Assembly (NCBI RefSeq): GCF_016545825.1 | Contig: NC_052619.1 | Location: 10,679,501-10,743,500, forward strand | Length of the DNA stretch: 64,000 nt | From: Eucalyptus grandis | Lineage: Eukaryota; Streptophyta; Magnoliopsida; Myrtales; Myrtaceae | Reading direction: 5' to 3' | Part shown: positions 22,926-34,149 of the stretch, in pieces | Layout of the letters: every line of letters starts with the position of its first letter | Position numbering within the stretch: the stretch's first letter is position 1 | Notes under the pieces: model-generated | What the model was told of the DNA's origin: nothing | Database searches by the model: none | What the model saw: only the letters and a program-made list of their open reading frames with translations | Translations under genes and position numbers: made by a program

Positions 22926-23676
22926 TTTTTATTTCATTTTTTATTCCTTAAAAAGTAAAACTCATTAATTCAAATTACATATCAAACCAAACTATAAATG
23001 TAAGAATAAATTTAAGATAAGGTGATCATAAAAAAGTTCACACTAGTTAAAAATAACAAACTATATAAATGATCGAGATTGCTAATAGAGATAAAGTGTT
23101 TCCATACTATAATTTTATTGTTTTTGATTTGTCTTTGAATCATTCTTCCCTTCGGGAAATGGGATGAGATGGGAAGTTTAAGAGAAAAGAATTCTAGGCC
23201 AAAAAATGTTTTCTAGGCATCTTCTCATGCAATCATCTATTAATAATACTTGTAACACTATATGCAAAAATGGTTCATACATTCAATCAAGCAAAGTCTA
23301 ATCAACCAACAATTAAGCTTCACACCACTTGATAGGCACATCATCATAACAACGTCAATACTACTATTCGAAAACTTCTTCCATTTGTTACAAACTCAAA
23401 AGCAAAGTGCAACTGAACGATTAAACTATAAGAAGTTCAAAATACTTAATATAAACCATGAATATACAACTTCACATTTTGTTAATTGTTAGATGATCGC
23501 TTAAGCTTCTGAATACCTGAAAACAAAACAAACAACACACATAATAAATACTTAACAAAATTTTTAAATTGAAATCACTATTAGTGCGATGGAACATCTC
23601 ACCATTTATGGTCATTCAACTTCAACATACAAACTCTATTTACTGATGGTAATCTCCTTAGTAAGCCAATCCATAT

Positions 23677-25951
23677 CTACAAAAAGAAGAATTCATTCAT
23701 TAGATGTAAAAAAGAATTAACAAGTAAAAAAAGAAATATGCATGACAAAAGCTTACCCAATTCAAATTTTTCGGCATTCTCAATGCACTCTTCAACATTA
23801 ATAGGCACACGAGCAGCTCTCAACCAGTCTTGAGTACAAATTAAAGCTTCCATCACTTTAGGAGTCAAAGAACTTCTAAAACCATCAAGCACCCGGCTTG
23901 AAGTACTAAAAGCTGACTCTGAAGCAACGGTAGTCACGGGAATAGATAAAACATCCCGAGCCATCAAAGATAAAATTTTATACTTCGAACCAGTACTTTT
24001 CCACCACATCAAAATATCAAGATTAGGAATATCTTCAGAATCCTCTTTAAGATACCGTTCAAGCTCTGATTTGTTGTCATCACGCCTCTTTTCTTTTGAT
24101 GGAAAAAGTTTTTTTTTGCCAAGCTTTGATCTTAATCTCGTCGTTTCCATCATTTCCATCGGTATTGGAAGCACTGCTACTTTCAGTAATCATAGTTTGA
24201 CCCCCCAAATATTGATTATCATGACCAAGAAAAGATTGTTCATAAAATGCATACAAACGCTCCAACATGTACTTTACCTTATTATGCATCTCATCAATTT
24301 TTGCTTCATCATCATAAATTTGCTTATAACAATACTTCACATAATGCAACTTTTTTGTGGGATCTAACGCCACCGCAATTAAAACCACCATATTTACTTT
24401 ATCTAAACTTCCATAATATTTATCAAACTTCTCATTCATCTTTGTACCCATAGTTCTAAGCTTAGGATCCAAAGCATTACTCGCATCTTTCAAATATTTA
24501 TACAAAAAAGCTATCCCCTCAAAATAATCATTTGAACTAATATATAAACTCCCTAACATTTGAGCGGTGGCATCATAAAATTGTTTCAGGAATTTGGAAA
24601 GAATAATGGCATTTTCCCAATCTTCATTTTTAGGAGAATCATAATTAAGCTCAATTTCGAAAGACAAATCTTCCACCATCCTTTCAAAAGCTTTTCTAAA
24701 CTTTATGGCCGTGTTTAATATGAAATAAGTAGAGTTCTACCTTGTGGCAATATCTAGACAAACCGAACCCTTGTAAGTAATCATTTCAACCTCAATGCAA
24801 GATTGGAAAGCTTTAGCTTTCATGGGAGAACTCCTCACATATCTAACAACACTTCGAATACGAGCAATAGAATCACGTACCTCAGACAAGCCATCTTTGA
24901 CGATCAAGTTTAATATATGCGCAGTGCACCTCATGTGTAAAGCTTCACCAGCTAAAACCAATGACCCGTCTCTTGAAAATTTATCTTTCAAATAATCAAT
25001 AGCAACATCATTTGCACTAGCATTATCCACTGTGATTGTAGAAACATTTTTTTTTCTATTCCCCAATCATAGATGCAATTTTCAACTACTTTCCCAATCT
25101 CCCTACCTTTGTGACTATGTATCACCACAAAATACTATGTATCACCACAAAATTGATGATCATTTTATGCAATTTCCAGTCTTCATTAATGAAATGTGCA
25201 GTAAGACATAAATAGTTAAGATTTTGAATGGAAGTCCATGTATCAGTCGTCAATGCAATCCTTGACCTAAGCTTATCAAAGTAATTTTTCAAACAACTTT
25301 TTTCACTCATATACAACTTCATGCAATCTCTAGCCACTGTAAATCGAGATAAATGTGTGAAGAGAGGTTGTAATTTAGTGACAAAATCACGAAACCCAAC
25401 ACGCTCAATTATGGAAAATGGTTGTTCATCGAGGATGATCATTCAAGCAAGCATATGCCTACACCGATCTTGATCAAATTTCCATGTTGCTAAGACATTA
25501 CCACTAGTGGCATCGTACCGATATCTCCCCCTGCCTTACTAGGCACATTTACACCACGTGGTACAAACAACTTTTGCTTCTTATCTACATTAGGAGGATA
25601 CTTGTTGCACCTTTTCAAGTGCTTCAACATTGTTGAAGTACCGCTATTAACAGCATATGCATACTCATTCCCACAATGAATACATTTTACCAAAGATGTT
25701 TTTTTGGTCTTCTCATCTATAATTCTCGAAAAATTATCCCACACAATAGATTTATCCATTTTTCGCTTCTTACAAAGAGGAGGATGACTAGTAGATACCT
25801 CGGTCGACTCTTTAAAGTGTTCTTCACATCCATGGCTAGGCGATTCCATTATGGGACTCATCTCGTAACATCCCTCCACTTCAGTTGACATGTTACCTGA
25901 ATTCATCAAGTTCACATAAATATTTAAGTACCAGCATGTAAACTTTAGCAT
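23677..25951 (-). pseudogene. hAT transposase pseudogene (BED finger, RNase H-like, dimerisation domain)
   Basis: The minus strand carries a hAT transposase in broken frames. A BED zinc finger is at about 25770-25610 (VKCIHCGNEYAYAV followed by MLKHLKRCNKYPP). The catalytic region continues at 25442-25122 (TTDTWTSIQNLNYLCLTAHF) and 25066-24737 (TVDNASANDVAIDYL, MRCTAHILNLIVKDGL). It goes on at 24679-24080 (IAVALDPTKKLHYVKY). The C-terminal dimerisation domain is at 24070-23760 (DILMWWKSTGSKY, SIPVTTVASESAFSTSSRVL). Frameshifts or stops separate the segments near 25490, 25100, 24720 and 24100, so no active enzyme is made. The layout is that of RICESLEEPER-type proteins. A likely splice acceptor (TTCAG) precedes the ATG at 25891. 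Confidence 0.9.
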
Positions 25952-26919
25952 TTATTATCATGTACTTCATGATTTGCTAAAGTAGCAGCAACCATCAGCA
26001 ATCATAAACCAATTTCACTTGAACATAACTTAAGAGAACGCAATCAATCAGCATCACATATTATCAGACAAGCAGAAATAAGAAATCATAGTTTGCCATC
26101 ACTAATTCAGTCGAAAGTTGAAACCCATATTCCCCAGTGCTATCATATAACATGGCTATTATACCAATAAATTCATTAAAAAACAGATTTCCTATAGTAG
26201 ATGCTTATATAGAATAATATTCTTGTTGAATGGATCCAGTAAAGGATGTTGTAAAAAAAAAAAAAATGACTATTTTTATATTCTAAGAAATATCTTCAAA
26301 TGCAACAATTTTTTTTTTCCATATATCAAGATGCTATTGCATAATTATGTTTCCAGAATCAAAGTAAAGGCCAACACAACATAAAGAAAAATGCTCAGTG
26401 GATGTGATAACTGCTGCAGCTGTAGCTTCTATTACATACTTAGTCGAGGGGAGGATGACCCCCCCAAATTATTTGCACAGAACAACACCATGCCATCTGT
26501 TTGTTATAGCCGTAGCAATGTTATGGTTTTTCTATGAAGTGGTGTAACTTGTGTGCTTGGCAATATATGGTTGCAGCACTTCAAAACTAGGTGAGGCAAT
26601 TTCCTAAAAGCTGCAACAAGTTGTTGCAGTTTGAGGGTGCTTCACTCGCGGGGAGTTTATCAATCACCCAACAAAAATTACAAAATCACTTTTCCAATTG
26701 CTGTAGGAAGCTATACCAAACAGGCATTCAATTGGAAAGTATGCATTAAAAGTCACATATAAACTAAGCCCCTAGTGTTGGCTTTGAATAGCACTTGCAC
26801 TACGGATACAATAAACTTTGTAACACTAGAGATACAAAATGTTTGCAAGGAATGTAGATGAAAGCTTATGTGGCTCAACTCCACCAAGCTTATGCTTTCA
26901 ATCACTCTATTTATAATCC
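25952..26919. other. Upstream part of the hAT locus, no gene seen
   Basis: AT-rich, with poly-A tracts at 26254 and 26310 and a short C-run at 26459. It may be the 5' non-coding part of the hAT element. I see no coding segment and no clear terminal repeat. Confidence 0.4.
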
Positions 26920-27013
26920 AAACAGATGTTCAAGCATATTATTTAACCACCAGCTAAACAGATGTTCAAGCATATTATTTAACCACCATCTAAACAGATG
27001 TTCAAGCATATTA
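26920..27013. repeat. 36-bp tandem repeat, about 2.6 units
   Basis: Units AAACAGATGTTCAAGCATAT followed by TATTTAACCACCAGCT start at 26920, 26956 and 26992. The array ends exactly at the border of the TIR element at 27014. It is mirrored at 50194-50287. Confidence 0.92.
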
Positions 27014-27680
27014 GTTACGAAAGTGACACTTAAGTGCCAAAATCGAAGAGAAATGGATCACTTAAGTGCCAATCCAGCCAAAATGCTAATGTGCGCAATT
27101 TCGGTGAAGTAAGTGCAAAACGGCGTCATTTTACACGCCGACGTGGTCGAGACAATGTAAAAACGACGTCGTTTTGGTGCTAACGTGGTAAAAAATTAAT
27201 ATAAAAATTAATTAAATTTAATTTAAAACTAAATTTATTTAAAATATTTAAAAATACAAATACAAATATTTAAAAAATTAAAAGAGGGGAGGCGGTTGAG
27301 GGCCCTCGCCCGCCGCCTCCCCACCACCGCCAAGAAGGGCCGGCGACGAAGGGGGGAGGGTCAGCTGGGGTCACTAGGCCCTAGCCAGGGCCTAGCGACC
27401 CCGGCCGACCGGCGGCCCTTGCCTGGCCAGGCCAAGGGCCACCGCCCACCGAGGTGACCCTCGGCCTTCTCCCTTTTTTTTTTTTTAATATTTTTATTTT
27501 TATTTTTAAATGTTTTAAATAAATTTAATTTTAAGTTTAATTTAAATAATGTTTATATTAATTTTTTACCATGTTAGCGCCAAAACGAAGCCGTTTTGCA
27601 CTTGTTTCGTCGGAAAATTGACATGTCGGTGTTTTGACCGGATTTTGGCTGGATTGACACTTAACTGTGACTTTCGTAAC
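27014..27680. mobile_element. Long-TIR non-autonomous element (foldback MITE)
   Basis: The ends GTTACGAAAGTGACACTTAA and, reversed, GTTACGAAAGTCACAGTTAA start inverted repeats. These stay alignable for about 250 bases through GTGCAAAACGGC, TCGTTTTGGTGCTAAC and a long AT-rich run. The core at 27290-27465 is GC-rich (GGCCCTAGCCAGGGCCTAG). There is no open frame for a transposase. Long inverted repeats with a short core suggest a Mutator-like or foldback class; I could not confirm a target duplication. Confidence 0.7.
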
Positions 27681-28676
27681 TTTTGGCACCTAAGGGCGCA
27701 AATGAAAACCATTATGGTCAAAAATTGATTTCTGGAAGAGAAATAGATTTTTCTATTTTTATTTCTAGATGAGTTTCTAAGCAAAAATATTCGTTTGATA
27801 ATGACACAGAATTTCTCCTTTTTGAACAACGACGACGGATGGACGACCGGTTCATAGTAAGGAAGAACAATGAGAAGAATTTTTATTTCTCATTTTTGTT
27901 CCAGAAATAGAAAAATAGAAAATTTTTACTTCCGATTTCTATTCTAAACTTATTTCTGGAACAAAAATCTATTTCAAAAATCCTGCGAAATCACTCGCGA
28001 ATCGACTACTTACTTTCGTCGAATCGATTTATATCCATTCGCTAATTAATTTATAATAGTATAGTATTGACTATTATCGATTGTTATAGTCGAACAGTCG
28101 ATCTTTAATCGAATTCTTTGGTCTTTCGCATTTTAACATTTTACGTCCTCACCCAATAAATTAATTAACTCATGAGTAATTAGCTTCAAGTAAATTAACT
28201 ATCAGTGTATTGATGAAATAACAATTTCATATATTTCCAAATGGATCAAATTTCAAAATATCACAAAGATGACCTGTACTGTCAACAAGATACCAACATC
28301 ATATTGAATTTTCTAATGTCGTAATTCATTAGTAAATTACTATCTTCTTTTACAATCCGCACGTGTAGTGAGTAAGTTACCAATAGCTTGATGAATTTAT
28401 CATCTTCCTAATAACTTAGTCACTTATTTTAATTTTAGAGGTAAGATTAGGTAATTATGAACATTCAAATAGTTATTGATTTCTTTTAAGTTTCATAACT
28501 ATAGTCAATAAGTTACCAAGATCGTAATGAACTCACTAAAATTGAAATAAATTTGGGAATTACCCATTTCTTTCATATTTTACTCCTACGTTTAAATTGC
28601 CATTTACAAGTATGGTGTACTGATCAATAGATTCAAACTCAATAACTTGACTTTTAAGAACACAAAGGGTCAATTA
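27681..28676. other. AT-rich intergenic region, no gene seen
   Basis: Bases 27720-27970 contain inverted stretches of TTTCTATTTCT / AGAAATAGAAA character, suggesting another decayed foldback. No coding signal. Confidence 0.4.
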
Positions 28677-29395
28677 GGCCTTGTTTGGTAAAAAAAATTT
28701 CTATTCCCTGAAACAACTATTTTTATTATTTTATTCCATGGAACGAAAAAAGAATATAAACCTGTTTGGAAAAAATTTTGTTCTCGAGAACAAAAAATCT
28801 ATTTTTTTGTTATCGGGAATAGATTTGGAACGTAAATAAAAAGTAGAAAAAAGTAACTTCTTGTTCCCAGGAACAATTTCTAGAATCAGTTCTTATTTTT
28901 TTTTTCTTTTCTTTTCTCTTCTTCTATTGCCCTTTGTTCTTCTTCCCTTTGGCCGGTCACTGGCCTCAGCTATGGTCGGCGACCGGCTAGACGAGGGCTG
29001 GCGACCTTGCCAGAGAGTCGTTGGTTCTCGGCGAGGCCGAGCCTCGCATAGCCACGGTGAGGCTCGGCCTCACTAGGCCAAGGCGAGGCCAACCTCACGC
29101 TACCTGGGCGAGGTCAAGCCTCACTAGTGGCCGGTGACCAGCTACAAAGAAGAAGGAGGAAGAAGAGAAAAAGAAAAAAGAAAAAAAGAAAAAAAGAATA
29201 AATGTATTAAAAAAATTAAAAGAAACAAAAGAACTTAAGAATTTTACCAAATATAATTTTGTCCCCGAATAGAAATTTTGGACAGTTACCAAACGCGTTC
29301 TTTTACTCATAAATTGTTATAGAGAACAGAATCAGAAAAAAATCATTTCTAATAAAAAACTATTCCCCGAAATGAAATGGTTACCAAACGTGCCC
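28677..29395. mobile_element. PIF/Harbinger (Tourist-like) MITE with GC core
   Basis: The ends are GGCCTTGTTTGGTA and, reversed, GGGCACGTTTGGTAACC, with TTA on both outer sides as the 3-bp target duplication. Sub-terminal inverted homology extends through TTCTATTCCC / GGGGAATAG and GTTCTCGAGAAC. The core at 28950-29150 is GC-rich, with repeated GAGGCTCGGCCTC-type units. There is no transposase. Confidence 0.75.
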
Positions 29396-29398
29396 TTA

Positions 29399-30202
29399 CA
29401 GTCTTTTCAATAGGTTTATCCCCTCAATTTTGTTTACTGACATAGCAAGAATAAAGGCGTGTTTGGTCAAAAATTTTCGAAAGACTTTTCCCTTGGTTCA
29501 ATGCAACTTTCACCTAGCATTTGCATAAGAAATAAGAGGAATGAGGCATCCATGTCTTAAGCCATTCCATTGACTTATTAGTTGTATATAAACATCATTG
29601 AAATCTTTGGTTTCTCGCAGGGGAACAAAGGTAAACAAATGACGAACTAAATTGTTCATTTTTACCCTGTTCTCTTGGATTAATCTATCATACTTATAAG
29701 TAATTAACATGTGCTGGTTGGGTGCATTAGCATTTTCCTTTCGTCATCATCTTTGGTATAATTTGATATGAGTGCTCTCTTTGTAATTTAGCAAATAAAA
29801 CAAATAATTTTTGGAAATCATATGATTTCCATTGCTAACACAACATATTAATTTCCAAATCACTCGGCCATTTTCCGTCCAGAGCATGGACAATATAACT
29901 AGTGAATATATGAAGTTGACTCCTAATTATTGAGCTATACTAATTACTTGATTTTATTTTCTTAGTGCTTCCCGGACAATCAAAACCATCGATTTCATGT
30001 CCAAAATAAAAATTGTCATTGGAAATTGATTGAAGTCTATTTTTCTTTAGCAAGCCCCAAATTGCTTTTGTAACTTTCAATGCCACTTTGATTAAATGTA
30101 AGTATCTAGTTCATTTTCAACAAAATTGGTGAATTTTCTCTTGCGTTGCATGAATCAAATATGAATGCCTAGAAACATTGTGATAATTGTCCAAAAGTCT
30201 TA
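29399..30202. other. Intergenic, no gene seen
   Basis: AT-rich sequence with no coding, RNA or repeat structure that I can support. Confidence 0.5.
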
Positions 30203-30972
30203 GGCTGCGTTTGGTTCAACATTTGCAATGGGCTTTGAGTCCAATGCAAATGCTGAAAGCCCAAAGCTACTTGGAGAAAATGCGGTTGTGTTTGGTAAAA
30301 AAATTTGCAAATGAACTTTGAGTTGAATGTGTGTTTGGTTAAAAAACTTTCATAAGGGGCTTTGATGGGTATTTTTTTTTTTTTTTTTTTTTCAAAATTT
30401 AGCTAAACCCTTCGCCGGACCGGCGAAGGGCTGCGGTCGCCGGCGAGCCGATCTGCGCGCGGCGGCCGTCGGGCGACCTCCGAGGGTCGCCCGAGGTCGG
30501 GCGACCTCCGGCGAGGGTCGCGCGAGGTCGGGCGACCTCCGGCGAGGGTCGCGCGACCCAGCCCGAGGGCCGCCGGAGGTCGCCGACCCGGGGCCGCGCG
30601 ACCCGGGCGACCGCCGCCCGGGTCTCACGGCCGCAGCGGCCCTCGCCCGGGTCTCGCGAGGGTCGCACGACGGCGAGGGCCGCCGCGGCCGCGAGACCCA
30701 GGGCGGCGGTCGCCCGGGTCGCGCGGCCCCCGGTCGAGCGACCTCCGGCGAGGTCGGCGACCTCGGCGGCCCTCGGCTGGGTCGCGCGACCCTCGCCGAG
30801 GGTCACCCGAGGTCGGGCGACCTCCGGCGGCCCTCAGCTGGGTCGCGCGACCCTCGTCGAGGTCGCCCGACCTTGGGCGACCTCGGCCGACGGCCGCCGC
30901 GCGCAGATCCGCTCGCCGGCGGCCGTCGCCTCTTCGCCGGTCCGGCGAAGGGCTGCTCCTTTTTCGTTTAAA

Positions 30973-31016
<44 letters not shown>

Positions 31017-31199
31017 GTAATGACGGAAATATGAAAAATTAATGAGGGTAGTTTAGGAAGAAAAAAATTGTTTTCAGCATTTCCAAGGGGAGACTTTCAT
31101 TTGAAAGCTCCTTCAAGGAGGTTGCCAAACACCCTATTTTAGGGTGAAAGGGCTTTTGGAGCTTGGATGGGCTTTCTAAATGCCCATCCAAACGCACCC
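30203..31199. mobile_element. Tourist-like MITE with extreme GC-rich core
   Basis: The ends are GGCTGCGTTTGGTTCAAC and, reversed, GGGTGCGTTTGGATGGGC, flanked by TTA and TCA. Both subterminal parts contain gene-like AAAGCCC / GGGCTTT pairs. The core (30405-30958) is almost pure G and C, built from GGTCGGGCGACCTCCGG-type units. It is bounded by the palindrome CCTTCGCCGGACCGGCGAAGG. An AT microsatellite follows at 30978-31012. The long open frames in the core are compositional. Confidence 0.72.
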
Positions 31200-31204
31200 T
31201 CATA

Positions 31205-31560
31205 CCTATTGTACGACGTCAATTCAATTCACAATATTTCAATTTTGTCAATTTAGTCTTAAATCTTTTGATGATTTTTCAATTTAGTCCTAAACATTAC
31301 TTTATGTCAATTTTGTCCTAAATCTTTTGATGATTTGTCATTAAGATCCTAAACATATTATTTGGGTATATGGCCAAAAGAACTACATTTGTAAATCGTC
31401 AAAAATTTATGATTAAATTGGCAAATCATCAAAATGTTTGGATTTAAATAGAACAATTGAAAGGTTTATGATAAAATTGGCAAATTGTTAAAATGTTAAG
31501 GATTGAATTGGCACAATTAAAAGTTTAGCACTGAATTAGCATATTTTTGGATAACATTTC
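31205..31560. repeat. Degenerate short-unit repeat
   Basis: Units like CAATTTAGTCCTAAAC and CTTTTGATGATTTGTCA recur about every 40 bases, first in one orientation (to 31350) and then reversed (31380-31550: AAATTGGCAAATCATC). This gives a loose foldback. It is mirrored at 45660-46010. Confidence 0.65.
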
Positions 31561-31911
31561 CTAAAAGCAATACATTCCGAAAAGGTTGTATCATAATAGA
31601 ACACGTAAGAAAATAATGACACGAAAAATAAACCAATATTAGATAACAAACGAACATGTGTAAATTATGGGGAATCCACTTACACAAATAAGAATAAAAA
31701 GTATGATTTCCTGCATTAGAGAAACCACATCCAAGATACACAAGCGAGGCATTATAACTACACCCACTTATTGCGAAGACGGGAGTCTTGTAGATCTCCA
31801 ATACATTGCTAGACTGTATGAATCACACCATTTGTGTAATATTTAATCCCTCATAGTCATGCGTGCACCGTCTGTATCATATTCAAACGAAGCTATATGG
31901 ACTTATTTACT

Positions 31912-32235
31912 TCAAGGGCTAGTGGAAGAGGTCGAGGGTGGTGGAGCGAGGAGAGGGATGGAGGGGGTGGAGGGGAACGAAGGGGTTTGGGAGAAAGATG
32001 GGAGTGGCGGGATCATCATCCCTAGGAACGTCGCTCTCGGGAGTGGCGGGAACGAGGCCCCCAAGAGTGGCGGGAGTGGCGGGAATGTCCCTCCTGGTAG
32101 CATCGGCAAGTTCATAATGTTCGGCAATTGTAGGAGGTTGCGAGCCGCTTCGCACTGATCCATTTGGTCAGTGGCGAGGACCAGCACAAGTGCCAGAGCG
32201 AAGGCCGTGGAAAAAAAGCCACTTTGGGAGGCCAT
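31912..32235 (-). CDS. Small secreted proline-rich protein, 107 residues
   Basis: The ATG at 32235-32233 has a good plant context (CACCAATGGCC) and starts a classic signal peptide, MASQSGFFSTAFALALVLVL. A polar turn with cleavage near CEA/AR follows, then the short mature chain ARNLLQLPNIMNLPMLPGG. The rest is rich in FPPLP, PPLP and PS/TP units, ending with SSTSP. Signal peptide, ARxLLQ and PxLP repeats resemble small cell-wall proline-rich proteins of the PELPK type. I infer an apoplast or wall protein, with low certainty on the subfamily. An upstream in-frame extension to 32379 is open but would bury the signal peptide, so I reject it. The right-arm copy is frameshifted and a third 167-bp partial copy sits in the loop. 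Confidence 0.72.
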   Translation of the reverse strand: MASQSGFFSTAFALALVLVLATDQMDQCEAARNLLQLPNIMNLPMLPGGTFPPLPPLLGASFPPLPRATFLGMMIPPLPSFSQTPSFPSTPSIPLLAPPPSTSSTSP

Positions 32236-32344
32236 TGGTGCTGCTTCTTTGATTATCAAAGTATATCCGACCGTACAGGATGGATCGGACAGAGGAACAA
32301 GTGCCGGATTGACGATGGACATGGCGAAGAGGGTACACTTCGGA

Positions 32345-32352
32345 GTATATAA
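32345..32352 (-). promoter_or_regulatory. TATA box of the secreted-protein gene
   Basis: Read on the minus strand, GTTATATACTCC lies about 110 bases before the ATG at 32235. The same box is kept in the 167-bp loop copy (36430-36436) and the right arm (44864-44870). Confidence 0.55.
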
Positions 32353-32649
32353 CAAGGAAATGCCATGCGCGGACTCCAACTTAATATAATATGAAATCAG
32401 AGGATGGAGTTAGAAAAAGATTTGGTGTGTGGGTGTGACGATGGCCACTGTTGACTTCCAGACGAAATTCGGCGTTCATGGGAGAGAACATGGTTGTTGC
32501 AGATAATTAAATCAGACATGCAAAGAACGCTCATTCTGAACTATGATTTTCCCCGTCTCATTAGAAATGGGAATGTGCTGTGCTCCTGCCGGGAATGCCT
32601 CATAAAATGTCGCAATATATAATTTCTTATTACTACTATATAGCATCAT

Positions 32650-32672
32650 CTCTCTCTCTCTCTCTCTCTCTC
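32650..32672. repeat. (TC)n microsatellite
   Basis: About 12 TC units. Mirrored as (GA)n at 44543-44568. Confidence 0.9.
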
Positions 32673-33700
32673 GTACGTAATATGAATCGACTCTTTCTCA
32701 GACAAATGACTGTATAGAAGTTTTGAAGATTTCCAATTTGCCTACATATTGTTATTCGATCATGAAGTAGGCTTTCTCAGTTTAGTTTGGACCTTTAGTT
32801 TTTGTGTGTAAGAGAAATCCAAAGGGCATCATTAGAGCGCAATACAATTAGGACAACCATATAAGAAGCTACTGTATACTAAAACTTTCCGTTCTTGCTA
32901 GAAAATATACTAAAACTTTGTACTCTTTAAGCTAGAATGTCAAATCCGGTACCCTTTTTCTCTTTGACTCCAAGCTCTCTCGACTTAAAATAACTCTCAA
33001 TCGAGGGAGACTCCATTTTCTCATCTCAAATTAAAACTCTCTCTCCCAATTTGATAGGGGAGTATTTTAGTATTTTCATCTGGATTTTTTTTTCTTTGTT
33101 TGTTGTAATGCTCTTCCCTAATTGCTAGCCATATTTTATGATTCCATCGTTAGGAATTAACCTACAACTTCAAATCCTCTATATCAAGAAGTCAGATGGG
33201 AATGATGAGGAATATGGTGAGTTCCTGTTGTAATGGAAGCAGTTATACAAGTTCTCCGAATTTTGGAAATTCTCATTCCTAATCTAGATCTAGATTTGGG
33301 AGCCTTTTCTCCCACTCTAAATTTCGATCTAGGAGTTCCATAGAGGCATATCTATGCTTGGTCAGTCTCTCCCAATCTAAATCTAGACCTAACAGTTTGT
33401 TTAATCTATTTTTAGTGTCTTTGTATTGTACAATAATGGTGTTGAGAATGTTGAACCTAGGCGTGCACTGCCCATTGGGCAAGCTGTAGCTATTGGAGAA
33501 GGAGATTAGTGTGTGTGCTTATCATATATGATTATGCAAAATTCAGTGATCAGCCATTATTTTTATTTTTTTTTAATGTTGAGACACATCTATTCTTGTG
33601 AGATGAGATTGTGTTTATCACTATTGTTTGTGCTTTATTATTCTACTTTACTATTTAAGATTTGCTTTGTTGAACCTCTTATTAATGATCTTAACATCTT

Positions 33701-33898
33701 TTTTTTTTTTTTTTTTTGATGACCTGGGAACCCCCGTACAGCCGGCAGCTGGCGAGGTAAACCCGGGGTGACGCTAGTGGAGGACCCACCACCCCGACGT
33801 CACACTTAAGATCCCGTGCGGCTGGTAGGATTCGAACTCCTCTCCTCCCCGCAAAGGATCATGGGAGCCTTATCCAACCGGGCCACCACAAGCGGTGG
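33701..33898 (-). mobile_element. tRNA-derived SINE with 18-bp target duplication
   Basis: Read on the minus strand, the element starts CCACCGCTTGTGGTGGCC. It carries a tRNA-like box A (TGGCCCGGTTGGATAAGG) and box B (GAGTTCGAATCCTACC), then a tRNA-unrelated body, and ends in poly-A (poly-T at 33701-33717 on the plus strand). TAATGATCTTAACATCTT flanks it on both sides, at 33683-33700 and 33899-33916. Confidence 0.92.
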
Positions 33899-33916
33899 TA
33901 ATGATCTTAACATCTT

Positions 33917-34096
33917 GATATATGAATAAAATATTTATTTTTTTTTTTAAAAAAAGGCTAGAATGTCAAATCAAGATAGTATCAGTAGAATTATAGAACT
34001 ATGGAGGAGGATTTTTTAAGGGGACCCTTGGACGTTTTAGGAATATATAAGTGGATATCAATATCATGAGCCCTCAATTTTCTTAAGTTATATATA

Positions 34097-34149
<53 letters not shown>

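Noticed and set aside
30392..30806. Long Arg/Gly/Pro-rich open frames in the GC core
   Set aside because: They arise from stop-poor GC repeats inside a MITE. Frames are open on several strands at once and are not preserved in the mirror copy.
32236..32379. Upstream ATG extension of the secreted protein
   Set aside because: It would place about 48 residues before a typical signal peptide and would lie partly on the TATA box region.
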